From: an uncultured Bacteroidia bacterium
GTDB taxonomy: Bacteria; Bacteroidota; Bacteroidia; Bacteroidales; F082
DNA: 64,000 nucleotides
Reading direction: 5' to 3'
Assembly: GCA_902774365.1 (NCBI GenBank)
Contig: CACYHX010000005.1
Location: 62,001-126,000 of the forward strand
Both the position numbers and the translations under genes were made by a program. A model generated the notes under the pieces. It worked only from the letters and a program-made list of their open reading frames with translations. It was not told where the DNA came from and searched no databases. This document shows positions 43,927-51,674 of this stretch, piece by piece; within the stretch, counting starts at the first letter, position 1, and the number at the start of each line of letters is the position of its first letter.

Positions 43927-44325
43927 TGGAGATGGAGGGAGTCGAACCCTCGTCCAAACAAGGAACCCCCATGGTTTCTACATGCTTATTCCGCTGTTGG
44001 TTTTCGTGCCGCGCAAGGGAGCGAACGCCCTAAACGCGACCTTATCTCCTAAGGCTTCGCCTTGCTGTCGGAGCGCCGACAAGGCTATCCCGAAATTGCT
44101 TAGCACCCCGGGCTCAGGCCGGAATCAGGAATCTCCACCTGCGGGATGTCTCGTCCGCCCACCTTGTGAGCGGATTAAGCCAGTAATCTACTGTACTTCG
44201 ATTAGGCAGCGAGAGCGTAGTTGTTTTCGCCAATTACTTTTTTGCAGTCAAGATTTACGAGCGTCACTGCGAGGCTCGACATGCTTACATGACAATTCAT
44301 CTTGCTGTCAAAACCATACATCCCC
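43927..44325 (-). ncRNA. ssrA: Transfer-messenger RNA
   Basis: About 399 nt on the minus strand. The 5' end GGGGATGTATGGTTTTGACA pairs with the 3' end CATCTCCA to form the tRNA-like acceptor stem, with a T-arm GGGTTCGACTCCC near the 3' end. CCA is not encoded. The tag frame runs from GGC at 44231 to TAA at 44202, encoding GENNYALAA, and charged alanine is added first. It rescues stalled ribosomes with SmpB. A heptamer-repeat leader (44332-44371) separates it from its promoter. Confidence 0.95.
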
Positions 44326-44331
44326 TTTTTG

Positions 44332-44371
44332 TAATTGAGAATTAAGAATTGACAATTGATAATTTAGAGTT
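44332..44371. repeat. Heptamer repeat (AATTGAN)n in the ssrA leader
   Basis: Units AATTGAG, AATTAAG, AATTGAC, AATTGAT are arrayed directly upstream of the mature tmRNA 5' end. Confidence 0.8.
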
Positions 44372-44392
44372 GTCAAACTCAAAGAACGGACT

Positions 44393-44401
44393 GCAAAAAT
44401 A
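44393..44401 (-). promoter_or_regulatory. -7 box (TATTTTTGC) of ssrA
   Basis: The minus-strand TATTTTTGC lies about 68 nt upstream of the mature tmRNA 5' end. Confidence 0.6.
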
Positions 44402-44439
44402 CAGCTATTTTCCTTACCCCGCAAGGGGGTGGCACTTTT

Positions 44440-45600
44440 TTAGTTCAGCGGATTGCCAAAACGTTCCACGTCGTCCTTGGTGATGGCGCTGCCGCAGAGG
44501 ATGACGAGACGCTCCACGATGTTGTGCAGCTCGCGGATGTTGCCCGTCCACTGGTACTGCTGCAAGGCCTCGATGGCGCCTGCTTCGAAGGTGGGGGTGG
44601 CCTTGCCCATGTCCTGCGCGATCATCTCGACGAAGTTCTGCACCAGCAGCGGGATGTCGTCCTTGCGCTCGCGCAAAGGCGGCACCTGGATGACGATGAC
44701 ACTCAAGCGGTGGTAGAGGTCCTCACGGAAGTTGCCCTTTTCGATTTCGGCCTTCAGGTTTTTGTTGGTGGCGGCCAATATCCTCACGTTGACGGGGATT
44801 TCCTTCTCACCGCCCACGCGTGTGATCTTGTTTTCCTGCAAGGCCCTCAGCACCTTGGCCTGAGCGGGGAGACTCATGTCGCCAATCTCGTCAAGGAAGA
44901 GCGTGCCGCCATCGGCCAACTCAAAGTCACCCTTCTTCTGCTTGATGGCAGAGGTGAACGAGCCTTTTTCGTGTCCGAACAGCTGACTCTCAATAAGTTC
45001 GGCTGGGATGGCAGCGCAGTTGACCTCGATGAAGGGACCGTGGCATCTCGTGCTGAGTTCGTGTAGCTGACGGGCAACGAGTTCCTTGCCTGTGCCGTTC
45101 TCACCCGTGATGAGTACCCTGGCGTTGGTGGGTGCCACCTTGCCAATCATGTCCTTCACCTCCTGCATGGGCCCCGACTCGCCAATCATCTGGTTCTGGA
45201 GCTTCACGGCTTTCTTCAGTACCTTGTTTTCGGTGGCCAAGTTCTTCTTGTCCAAGGCATTACGCAGGGTGATGAGCAGACGGTTCAAGTCGGGCGGCTT
45301 GGGGATGAAGTCGAAGGCGCCTTTCTTGATGGCTTCCACGGCGGTCTCGATGGTGCCATGGCCCGATAGCATGATGACGGGCACGTCCGACTCCTTGCGG
45401 ATGGCTTCCAGCACCTCTATGCCGTCCATCTCCGGCATCTTGATGTCGCAGAAGATGGCGTCAAAGTCTTGGTCCTTAATGTGTTGTAGGGCTTCCTTGC
45501 CCGTGGCGGCGTCGTCCACCTGGTAGCTTTCGTTTTCGAGGATGTCGCGCAGCACGCGGCGGATGGGGGCTTCGTCGTCGATGATGAGTATCTTGGTCAT
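44440..45600 (-). CDS. NtrC-like response regulator lacking a DNA-binding domain
   Basis: 386 residues. The receiver domain (1-115) has acidic pocket DDE (8-10), phospho-acceptor Asp52 and Lys101. The AAA+ sigma-54 activator domain has Walker A GENGTGKE at 166-173, Walker B TLFLDEIGD near 233-241 and an arginine finger region FRED near 291. The protein ends 12-15 residues after the AAA+ lid (SAITKDDVERFGNPLN), leaving no room for a Fis-type helix-turn-helix. The sigma-54 contact loop, normally GAFTGA, reads GSFTSA (213-218). It is probably a signal-responsive ATPase acting from solution or in a non-sigma-54 role. No histidine kinase is adjacent. Confidence 0.9.
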   Translation of the reverse strand: MTKILIIDDEAPIRRVLRDILENESYQVDDAATGKEALQHIKDQDFDAIFCDIKMPEMDGIEVLEAIRKESDVPVIMLSGHGTIETAVEAIKKGAFDFIPKPPDLNRLLITLRNALDKKNLATENKVLKKAVKLQNQMIGESGPMQEVKDMIGKVAPTNARVLITGENGTGKELVARQLHELSTRCHGPFIEVNCAAIPAELIESQLFGHEKGSFTSAIKQKKGDFELADGGTLFLDEIGDMSLPAQAKVLRALQENKITRVGGEKEIPVNVRILAATNKNLKAEIEKGNFREDLYHRLSVIVIQVPPLRERKDDIPLLVQNFVEMIAQDMGKATPTFEAGAIEALQQYQWTGNIRELHNIVERLVILCGSAITKDDVERFGNPLN

Positions 45601-45616
45601 TCTTCTTTAATTTTGT

Positions 45617-45625
45617 GCAAAATTA
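45617..45625 (-). promoter_or_regulatory. -7 box (TAATTTTGC) of the NtrC-like gene
   Basis: The minus-strand box lies 17 bp upstream of the ATG. Confidence 0.55.
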
Positions 45626-45636
45626 GGTTTTTTTCT

Positions 45637-45645
45637 TATTTTTGC
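45637..45645 (+). promoter_or_regulatory. -7 box (TATTTTTGC) of the FGE-like gene
   Basis: It lies 16 bp before the ATG at 45661 and is divergent from the NtrC-like promoter. Confidence 0.6.
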
Positions 45646-45660
45646 CTTCAAAATCGAGAT

Positions 45661-46518
45661 ATGATGAAGAAATTTTCCCTGTTTTTCGGCTTGCTGTTTG
45701 TCCTTCAAACGGCATTGTGGGCACAAGACACGCTGCCCGCGCCCACATCCTATCGTGTCAATAAGGTCTCGTTCAATATGGTACGCGTCGAGCAAGGCGG
45801 CTTCTGGATGGGCGCCCAGCACATGGACACGGCTGAGTTCAACTACGATCGCATGTCGCAATCCGACGAGCTTCCCGTGCATTATGTGGCCATGAAAGCG
45901 GACTATTATATCGGTCAGACCGAGGTGACGCAGAAGCTTTGGAAGGAAGTGATGGGCTACAACCCGAGCGTGAAGAAATGTATGAAAAAGCCTGTCACCA
46001 ATGTCAACTACTACGAAATCGAGGAGTTCCTGTATCGCCTCGATAGCATCACGGGGATGAAGTTCCGCCTGCCTACTGAAGAGGAATGGGAGTATGCAGC
46101 GCGCGGCGGCAAGAACTCACGAGGCTACATCTTCAGCGGCGGCAAGGATGTCGACCGTGTGGCATGGCATAACGGCAACACCCGCAAGCTTAAGAAGGTG
46201 AAGAAACGCACCGCCAACGAGCTGGGTATCTACGACATGAGCGGTAATGTGTGGGAATGGTGCAGCACCCGATACCGCTATTTCGACAAGGAACGCAACG
46301 CCACACTCGGCAAGGACGGCGACATGTATTGCATCCGCGGCGGCGCCTGGCAGCTGCCCAAGACGATGTGCCGTGTGTCGTGGCGCGGCAAACGTCTGCC
46401 CGAATTGAAGAACTCGTTCGGCGGTTTCCGTTTGTGCCTCGACGCTACCTATGTCAAAGAAGCCGAGGGCGATGCCCCCGAGCTCATCAACACCACGCCT
46501 GAGGAAGGACAAGAATGA
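45661..46518 (+). CDS. Secreted formylglycine-generating-enzyme-fold (SUMF1/PvdO/GldK-like) protein
   Basis: 285 residues from the ATG ATG pair at 45661, with signal peptide FSLFFGLLFVLQTALWAQ. FGE-sulfatase-domain signatures: FWMG, IGQTEVTQKLWKEVMGYNPS, PVTNVNYYEIEEF, FRLPTEEEWEYAARGG, GIYDMSGNVWEWCST, IRGGAW, FGGFRLCLD. True FGEs use two closely spaced Cys residues near the C-terminus; here only Cys in TMCRVSW aligns and its partner is absent, so sulfatase activation is unlikely. The fold also occurs in gliding/T9SS lipoproteins (GldK, GldJ). The gene overlaps the FG-GAP gene by ATGA, suggesting a functional pair in the periplasm. Confidence 0.85.
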   Translation: MMKKFSLFFGLLFVLQTALWAQDTLPAPTSYRVNKVSFNMVRVEQGGFWMGAQHMDTAEFNYDRMSQSDELPVHYVAMKADYYIGQTEVTQKLWKEVMGYNPSVKKCMKKPVTNVNYYEIEEFLYRLDSITGMKFRLPTEEEWEYAARGGKNSRGYIFSGGKDVDRVAWHNGNTRKLKKVKKRTANELGIYDMSGNVWEWCSTRYRYFDKERNATLGKDGDMYCIRGGAWQLPKTMCRVSWRGKRLPELKNSFGGFRLCLDATYVKEAEGDAPELINTTPEEGQE

Positions 46519-48665
46519 GACCCTCACGGCTCATAGGGACGCTCTGCTTGCTGTTGTCGCTTGTCCCCGCCTTTGGGCAGAATAAGCTTGATTTCCAGGT
46601 TTTTAATGATGCTGCTCTGTCTGATCCGTGGGCGGGTGGACTCAACGCCTGCCAATTTGGTCGTTTGGATGTGGACGGCGATGGTAAAAAAGACCTACTC
46701 GTCTTCGACCGCCATGGCAACCGCCTGTCATGCTTCCTGAATCAAGGCGATGTGGGCGAGATCCGTTTCGTTCTTGACAATTCTTATGTCTCACACTTTC
46801 CACACATGGCCGACTGGGTCGTCTTTGCCGATTACGATGGCGACGGACGCGACGACATCTTCACCTATTCCAAAGGCTGGGCAGGGATGAGGGTCTTTCG
46901 TAACGTCTCTGAAGAACAAGTTGAATTTGAATTGGTTGTGGATCCTTATCTAACCTCGTGGCAGGGTGGGGGCGAGGTCAACCTGCTGGCCACCAATGCC
47001 GATTATCCCGCCATCGTGGACTTGGATGGCGACGGCGACCTCGACATCCTCACTTTCGGCGTGCTCGGCACCTTCATCGAGAAACACCGTAACCTCTCGA
47101 TGGAGCGCTTTGGGCATCGTGATTCCTTGGTGTTTGAGAAGACGGACCATTGCTGGGGGCGCGTGGCCGAGAGCGAAGAGAACAATGCGATGTATCTGGA
47201 TACTTGCCTCTTTGGTAAGTCGTTGGTAGTCAACGATGGATTCCGTCATCGTGGCGCTACCCTCGCCGTGCGCGACCTGACGGGCAACGACCTGCCCGAC
47301 CTGTTGCTGGCCGACGTGGATTACCCCAACCTCGTCTTGCTGAAAAACGGAGGCACGCCCGAAAATGCCTTGATGGTCAGCCAAGAGACGATGTTTCCCG
47401 AAAATGCGCCGATACACCTGTTTTCTATGCCTGTGCCGTTTTTCACCGACATCGACAACGACGGCGTCGACGACCTGCTCGTCTCGCCTTTCGACCCCAA
47501 TCCGATGGCTTGCGTGGGACAAAACTCAGTGTGGCTGTATCTGAATAAAGGCACCAATCATAACCCTGATTTCCAGTTGCATACAAAGTCCTTCCTGCAA
47601 GACCAGATGATTGATGTCGGCACAGGTGCCTATCCCGTCTTCACCGACGTGGATGGCGACGGCCTCACCGACCTCGTCATCGGTAGCATCGGCGACATGG
47701 ATTCCACCTATTATTATAATGGCGTGCTACAAACCCATCGCTCGGCGCAGTTGGCTTGGTATAAGAATGTCGGGACGAGGCAAAACCCCGTGTTTCAGCT
47801 TTATGATGAGGACTTCGGCAGTTTAAGCGCCTTGAAAGCCATGGGTTTGGTGCCTACGTTTGGCGACTTGAATGGCGACGGCCGTCAGGAGATGTTGGTA
47901 GGCACGGGGGAAGGTCGCTTGCTCCGTTTCGATGCCGACTTCAACCTGGTGGACGATGACTTCCTGCAGTTCGAAAAGGCTTGGTCGGCGCCCTGCCTGT
48001 TCGACGTGGATGGTGATGGCATCCTTGACTTGGTGGTCGGTGATGCTAGTGGGAAACTGTATTATTACCAAGGCGTTAGCCAAGGCAATGAGACGCAGTT
48101 CTCCTTTGTTACCGACAGTTGGGGTGGGGTGGACGTCTGCGACCACACGGCTTCGTATTTCGGCTACAGTGTGCCGACTTTGTTCCGCAGAGGCAATGAG
48201 ACCTTGCTGGCGGTAGGCTCGGAACAGGGTAAGATGTTTTTGTTCAAGGATTTGGACGGGGTTTTTACCGATATTTCCGACCATTGGAACGATTATGTTT
48301 GCCACTTCGAAAACCGCTTCGGACTGCGTTCCGCAGCGGCGTTGGCCGACCTCAATGACGACGACAACCTAGAGATGGTGGTCGGGAATTTCGCTGGCGG
48401 CTTGGAACTTGTGAATGGTGACATCGCTGTGAACCAAGGTGTTGAAGAGGACGGTCCTTCGACGGGCTCAGGAGCCTTTGTGCTCTATCCTAATCCTGCC
48501 CGAGGCCTGGTCACCATTGAAGGCACGGGAGTGTTGACGGTCTCGAATCTGCTTGGGCAGGCGATACTTGTCAGGGAAATCGATGGGCGGACAACCATTG
48601 CATTGCCGCATGGCTTTTGGCTAGTCAGACTTAATGGTTTTACCAAAAAGGTTATAGTGAAATAA
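46515..48665 (+). CDS. Secreted FG-GAP/VCBS-repeat protein with T9SS sorting domain
   Basis: 716 residues with signal peptide LIGTLCLLLSLVPAFGQ. At least eight Ca-binding-like FG-GAP blades: DVDGDGKKDLLVFD, DYDGDGRDDIFTYS, DLDGDGDLDILTFG, DIDNDGVDDLLVSP, DVDGDGLTDLVIGS, DLNGDGRQEMLVGT, DVDGDGILDLVVGD and DLNDDDNLEMVVGN. They likely form a beta-propeller. The last 75 residues (FVLYPNPARGLVTIEG...LVRLNGFTKKVIVK) form a type A T9SS C-terminal signal. It should be exported to the cell surface. Translation is coupled to the preceding FGE-like gene. Confidence 0.9.
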   Translation: MRPSRLIGTLCLLLSLVPAFGQNKLDFQVFNDAALSDPWAGGLNACQFGRLDVDGDGKKDLLVFDRHGNRLSCFLNQGDVGEIRFVLDNSYVSHFPHMADWVVFADYDGDGRDDIFTYSKGWAGMRVFRNVSEEQVEFELVVDPYLTSWQGGGEVNLLATNADYPAIVDLDGDGDLDILTFGVLGTFIEKHRNLSMERFGHRDSLVFEKTDHCWGRVAESEENNAMYLDTCLFGKSLVVNDGFRHRGATLAVRDLTGNDLPDLLLADVDYPNLVLLKNGGTPENALMVSQETMFPENAPIHLFSMPVPFFTDIDNDGVDDLLVSPFDPNPMACVGQNSVWLYLNKGTNHNPDFQLHTKSFLQDQMIDVGTGAYPVFTDVDGDGLTDLVIGSIGDMDSTYYYNGVLQTHRSAQLAWYKNVGTRQNPVFQLYDEDFGSLSALKAMGLVPTFGDLNGDGRQEMLVGTGEGRLLRFDADFNLVDDDFLQFEKAWSAPCLFDVDGDGILDLVVGDASGKLYYYQGVSQGNETQFSFVTDSWGGVDVCDHTASYFGYSVPTLFRRGNETLLAVGSEQGKMFLFKDLDGVFTDISDHWNDYVCHFENRFGLRSAAALADLNDDDNLEMVVGNFAGGLELVNGDIAVNQGVEEDGPSTGSGAFVLYPNPARGLVTIEGTGVLTVSNLLGQAILVREIDGRTTIALPHGFWLVRLNGFTKKVIVK

Positions 48666-48697
48666 CCAAAATTAGAACGACTTCCCTTATCCTTTAT

Positions 48698-48813
48698 CGT
48701 CATGGCGGACTTGATCCGCCATCTCCTGAAAGAAAGCGTTACCCTTTTGCTCAGGAGATTGACTCGCTTCGCATCGTCGAATCGCGATTTGCGGGTCTTC
48801 GCCCGCAATGACA
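48698..48813. repeat. Palindromic intergenic element, family B copy 2
   Basis: CGTCATGGCGGA ... TCAGGAGATT ... CGCAATGACA, with internal TCCTGAAAG/CTCAGGAGA arms. It contains an extra CG-rich hairpin segment (near 48760-48800) not seen in the other copies. Confidence 0.7.
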
Positions 48814-48837
48814 GTATAGAGAGAAGCATTTTGGAAA

Positions 48838-49269
48838 TCAGGGAGTGAGTCTAACCTTTTTACTCTTGTAGTTGATGATTGCCTTGTAACGCTTCAGCAG
48901 GTCGCCACCGAGGATGCCGTCGATGTGGGGCAGGGCGAGTTTGCCGTACAACTCGTGGATGTTGTCCATGTCCAAGGCGACGCCTTCATAATCGTGGATT
49001 TCCATGTCGCCGATGGTGAACATGTCGATGGTAAAAGTGGAGCTCTCCAAGTCGGAGCCGCCCACGCCTGCCGTGATACCTTCTTTCTTCTCGAATGTCA
49101 GGTCGTCGATGAAAGTGGCGAGGGTCTTGGGGTCGAAGACGGAGCGTGACGCCCCGGTGTCGATCAAGAAGTTGGCTTCCTTACCATGGATCGTTCCTTT
49201 GACCATGATATGGAAGCCTTCTCCTTCGATGTCAAGCAGTTGCAGTGGGACTTCAATATAGCGATGCAT
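48838..49269 (-). CDS. Retropepsin-like aspartic protease (single-domain)
   Basis: 143 residues. The catalytic motif is IDTGAS with Asp37, followed by a flap-like region and the second hydrophobic-hydrophobic-glycine element DGILGGDLL near the C-terminus (about 117-125). This is the clan AA gag-polyprotein-like fold that acts as a homodimer. It has no signal peptide, so it is probably cytosolic. Bacterial relatives are poorly characterised. The 5' end is near the family C element at 49292. Confidence 0.8.
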   Translation of the reverse strand: MHRYIEVPLQLLDIEGEGFHIMVKGTIHGKEANFLIDTGASRSVFDPKTLATFIDDLTFEKKEGITAGVGGSDLESSTFTIDMFTIGDMEIHDYEGVALDMDNIHELYGKLALPHIDGILGGDLLKRYKAIINYKSKKVRLTP

Positions 49270-49291
49270 TGGTGTTTGGGTTGGATGCCAA

Positions 49292-49351
49292 GGATTTTAT
49301 CGGCATGTCATACCGAGCCTTTAGGCGAGTGTATCTATGCCGATAAAATCC
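49292..49351. repeat. Palindromic element, family C copy 2
   Basis: Perfect 15-bp arms 49292-49306 (GGATTTTATCGGCAT) and 49337-49351. The loop TGTCATACCGAGCCTTTAGG matches the core of copy 1 near 1931-1951 with two changes. Confidence 0.8.
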
Positions 49352-49374
49352 GAGCGAATCTATGGGCTGCAGGG

Positions 49375-50091
49375 TTAGAAGTTCGGCTTGACGGCGTATT
49401 TCTTGTAGAACTCCTTGATGATCTTCACGGCTTCGTCGGCGGTGTCGACGACGTTGAAAATCTCAAAGTCTTCCTCTTTGATCATGTGGTGGGGGAGCAG
49501 GGTGCCTTTGAACCAGTCGATCAGGCCTCTCCAATAGTCGCTTCCGACCAGCACCACGGGGAAGCTCACCATCTTGTTGGTCTGGATGAGGGTGATGGCC
49601 TCCGACAGCTCGTCCAAGGTGCCGAAGCCGCCGGGCATGGCGATGTAGCCTTGGGCATAACGCATGAAGATGGTCTTGCGCACGAAGAAATAGTCGAAGT
49701 TGATATTCTTGTCGCTGTCGATGAAGGGGTTGAAATGCTGTTCAAACGGCAGGTTGATGTTCAACCCGACGCTGGTGGCGCCGCCTTGTTTGGCGCCTTT
49801 GTTGCCGGCTTCCATGATGCCGGGGCCGCCGCCGGTGATGATGCCGAAGCCGTAGTCGGCCAGCTTCTCGGCGATCTCAACGGCCATCTCATAGTATTTG
49901 TCGCCAGGCTGTGTCCGTGCGGAGCCGAAGATGGCAACGCAGGGGCCGCTTTTCGACATCTTCTCCATGCCTTCCACGAACTCGGCCATGATCTTGAACA
50001 CCGACCACGAGTCGTGGCTCTTGATGTCGCTCCATGATTTCGGGTGGAAGCTGTCGCGGATGATTCTTTCGTCTTTCTCGGATATAGACAT
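49375..50091 (-). CDS. TIGR00730/LOG-family protein (nucleoside monophosphate phosphoribohydrolase-like)
   Basis: 238 residues. The Rossmann-type signatures are GPCVAIFGSARTQPGDKYY, GFGIITGGGPGIMEAGNKGA and the catalytic MPGGFGTLDELSEAITLIQ (PGGxGTxxE). Family members hydrolyse cytokinin-riboside or other purine nucleotide monophosphates at the N-glycosidic bond. The extra N-terminal 60 residues (SWSDIKSHDSWSVFKIMAEFVEGM) are typical of the longer bacterial subgroup. It is cytosolic. An octamer repeat lies just upstream (50107-50126). Confidence 0.9.
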   Translation of the reverse strand: MSISEKDERIIRDSFHPKSWSDIKSHDSWSVFKIMAEFVEGMEKMSKSGPCVAIFGSARTQPGDKYYEMAVEIAEKLADYGFGIITGGGPGIMEAGNKGAKQGGATSVGLNINLPFEQHFNPFIDSDKNINFDYFFVRKTIFMRYAQGYIAMPGGFGTLDELSEAITLIQTNKMVSFPVVLVGSDYWRGLIDWFKGTLLPHHMIKEEDFEIFNVVDTADEAVKIIKEFYKKYAVKPNF

Positions 50092-50106
50092 ATTCTGAAG
50101 TTAATA

Positions 50107-50126
50107 GTTGTTCAGTTGTTCAGTTG
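50107..50126. repeat. Octamer repeat (GTTGTTCA)n, short copy
   Basis: Two and a half copies of the unit that is expanded at 62588-62645 and present at 53528-53556. Confidence 0.75.
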
Positions 50127-50167
50127 AAATTTTCTGTCGGTATTTCAGCTGTGTGATAAAAATTATG

Positions 50168-50176
50168 TATTTTTGC
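50168..50176 (+). promoter_or_regulatory. -7 box (TATTTTTGC) of tRNA-Gly
   Basis: It lies 10 bp before the mature tRNA 5' end. Confidence 0.65.
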
Positions 50177-50186
50177 ACCGCAAAAC

Positions 50187-50259
50187 GCGAATGTAGCTCA
50201 GTTGGTAGAGCATCAGCTTCCCAAGCTGAGGGTCGCGGGTTCGAACCCCGTTATTCGCT
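50187..50259 (+). tRNA. tRNA-Gly (anticodon CCC)
   Basis: 73 nt. The acceptor GCGAATG pairs with TATTCGC (one G-T), D-arm GCTC...GAGC, anticodon stem TCAGC/GCTGA with loop TTCCCAA giving CCC, and T-arm GCGGGTTCGAACCCCG (imperfect). CCA is not encoded. Confidence 0.95.
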
Positions 50260-50260
50260 C

Positions 50261-50297
50261 AAAATGTTGGGGCTGCCCATGGCAGCCCCAACATTTT
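50261..50297. terminator. Bidirectional terminator after tRNA-Gly
   Basis: A perfect 17-bp stem with loop CAT and flanking A/T runs. It also serves the minus-strand SPFH gene ending at 50300. Confidence 0.9.
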
Positions 50298-50299
50298 TT

Positions 50300-51571
50300 T
50301 TATTCCATCGGGGTGCCGCATTCGGGGCAGAACTTGCCTGTCACCTCGGCGCCGCACTTCGGGCAGCGCTTCGGTCCCACGGCAACCATCGGGGTGCCGC
50401 ATTCAGGGCAGAACTTGCCATTGCTTTCAGTGCCGCACTTCGGGCATTTCATCGCGGCCTTGGGTGCCGGGGCGGGCGTGCCGCACTCGGGGCAGAACTT
50501 ACCCGTGATGGGCGTGCCACACTTCGGGCAGGGGACGCCTTGTGGGGCAGCCTGGCCACCACCTTGGTTGTAGGGGTCGTAGGTCTGCTGGCCTTGGCCG
50601 TTGCCGTTCCATGCGTTTTGCATCACGCTACCCGTCATGCCACCCGTGCCGGCGTTCATCATGCCGAGGCCGATGAAGGCGTTGCCAGCACCACCTGGGT
50701 TGTTGGCGGCGTCGCCCATGACGTCGATGATCTTGCCTTGCTGCATCATCGAGTTGGAGCTGTATTCGTAACGGTCGATCTTGGCTTGGCTGGCGTCGTC
50801 GAGTGAGACGGACTCCACGGTGAAGCTGACCAGCTTGACGCCACGGGCGCGGATAGGCTCGTCGAAGACGCGCTCGTCCATCACCTGTTTCATCTCGTCG
50901 GTGTAGCTCGGCAGCTCGAGCACGGGCACACGGTGCTTGCTGTTGCCCATCTCGTTGAGCACGTTCTGGAAGGAGGCGATGACCTCGCTACGCATCTGCT
51001 CGGTGATGTCGTGTTTCTTCACCACGTTGGCGGTGCCGGCATGGATGCGCATGAAGATGCCCACGTCGTCGAGCTTGAAGGTGTACTTGCCATAGCAGCG
51101 CACGTTGACGCCCATAGGGCTGAGCGAGCCTGTCATCTGGTTAGGGATGGCGTGCGACCAGTCCTGGAAGGGGATAGGCGTGGCGGTGCCGAACTTGTTG
51201 TCGAGGATCTCCTTGGAGTTGAAGAAGAACACGGCCTGTTCCTTGGCGGGGGTGCCACCATAGGTGAAACGCTGCCACATCTCCTTGAAGACGGGGCCAA
51301 ACTGTCCGCCGAAGAACGACGGCGACGACGACTGGTCGAAGGTGTAGACGCCTTCTTCTGCCGTGGCGTCGAGCACAGCACCGCTGTCGTAGATGACGGC
51401 CACCTGGCCGGGTGCCACGAGGATGCGGCTGCCTTTTGAGATTTGCCCCGACTTGGTGGTTTGCTTCACCATCAGGGTTTCCATGTCCATGTTGTCACAT
51501 TTGATTAGATCTAACCATTGATCTTTCATGGTGCCACCAATGGCGCCTGCGATTGCTTTGATAAGTCCCAT
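50300..51571 (-). CDS. SPFH-domain protein with C-terminal zinc ribbons (YdjI/virion-core-like)
   Basis: 423 residues. The N-terminal SPFH/band-7-like region (about 40-260) includes RILVAPGQVAVIYDSGAVLD, VRCYGKYTFKLDD and LVSFTVESVSLDDASQAKIDRYEY. A Gly/Asn/Met-rich linker follows. The C-terminus has three nearly identical double-knuckle zinc ribbons (CPKCGxx..GKFCPECGTP at about 350-423). This is the family sometimes annotated as virion core protein. It has no membrane segment and would be cytosolic or peripheral. The neighbour at 51675 encodes another membrane protein with a C-terminal zinc ribbon; they may work together. Confidence 0.85.
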   Translation of the reverse strand: MGLIKAIAGAIGGTMKDQWLDLIKCDNMDMETLMVKQTTKSGQISKGSRILVAPGQVAVIYDSGAVLDATAEEGVYTFDQSSSPSFFGGQFGPVFKEMWQRFTYGGTPAKEQAVFFFNSKEILDNKFGTATPIPFQDWSHAIPNQMTGSLSPMGVNVRCYGKYTFKLDDVGIFMRIHAGTANVVKKHDITEQMRSEVIASFQNVLNEMGNSKHRVPVLELPSYTDEMKQVMDERVFDEPIRARGVKLVSFTVESVSLDDASQAKIDRYEYSSNSMMQQGKIIDVMGDAANNPGGAGNAFIGLGMMNAGTGGMTGSVMQNAWNGNGQGQQTYDPYNQGGGQAAPQGVPCPKCGTPITGKFCPECGTPAPAPKAAMKCPKCGTESNGKFCPECGTPMVAVGPKRCPKCGAEVTGKFCPECGTPME

Positions 51572-51643
51572 AGTATTAGTGTTTAATTGTTGATTGTTTA
51601 ATTGTTGATTGAAATTTGTTTAATTGTTTAATCGTTGTTGTTT

Positions 51644-51671
51644 GTAGAGACGCGATTAATCGCGTCTCTAC
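51644..51671. repeat. Perfect 28-bp palindrome (family E)
   Basis: 14-bp arms GTAGAGACGCGATT/AATCGCGTCTCTAC with no loop. The outer nine bases match the arms at 57949-57976. Confidence 0.9.
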
Positions 51672-51674
51672 TGG

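Noticed and set aside
45661..46518. Sulfatase-activating formylglycine-generating enzyme
   Set aside because: The second active-site Cys is absent and no sulfatase gene is near.
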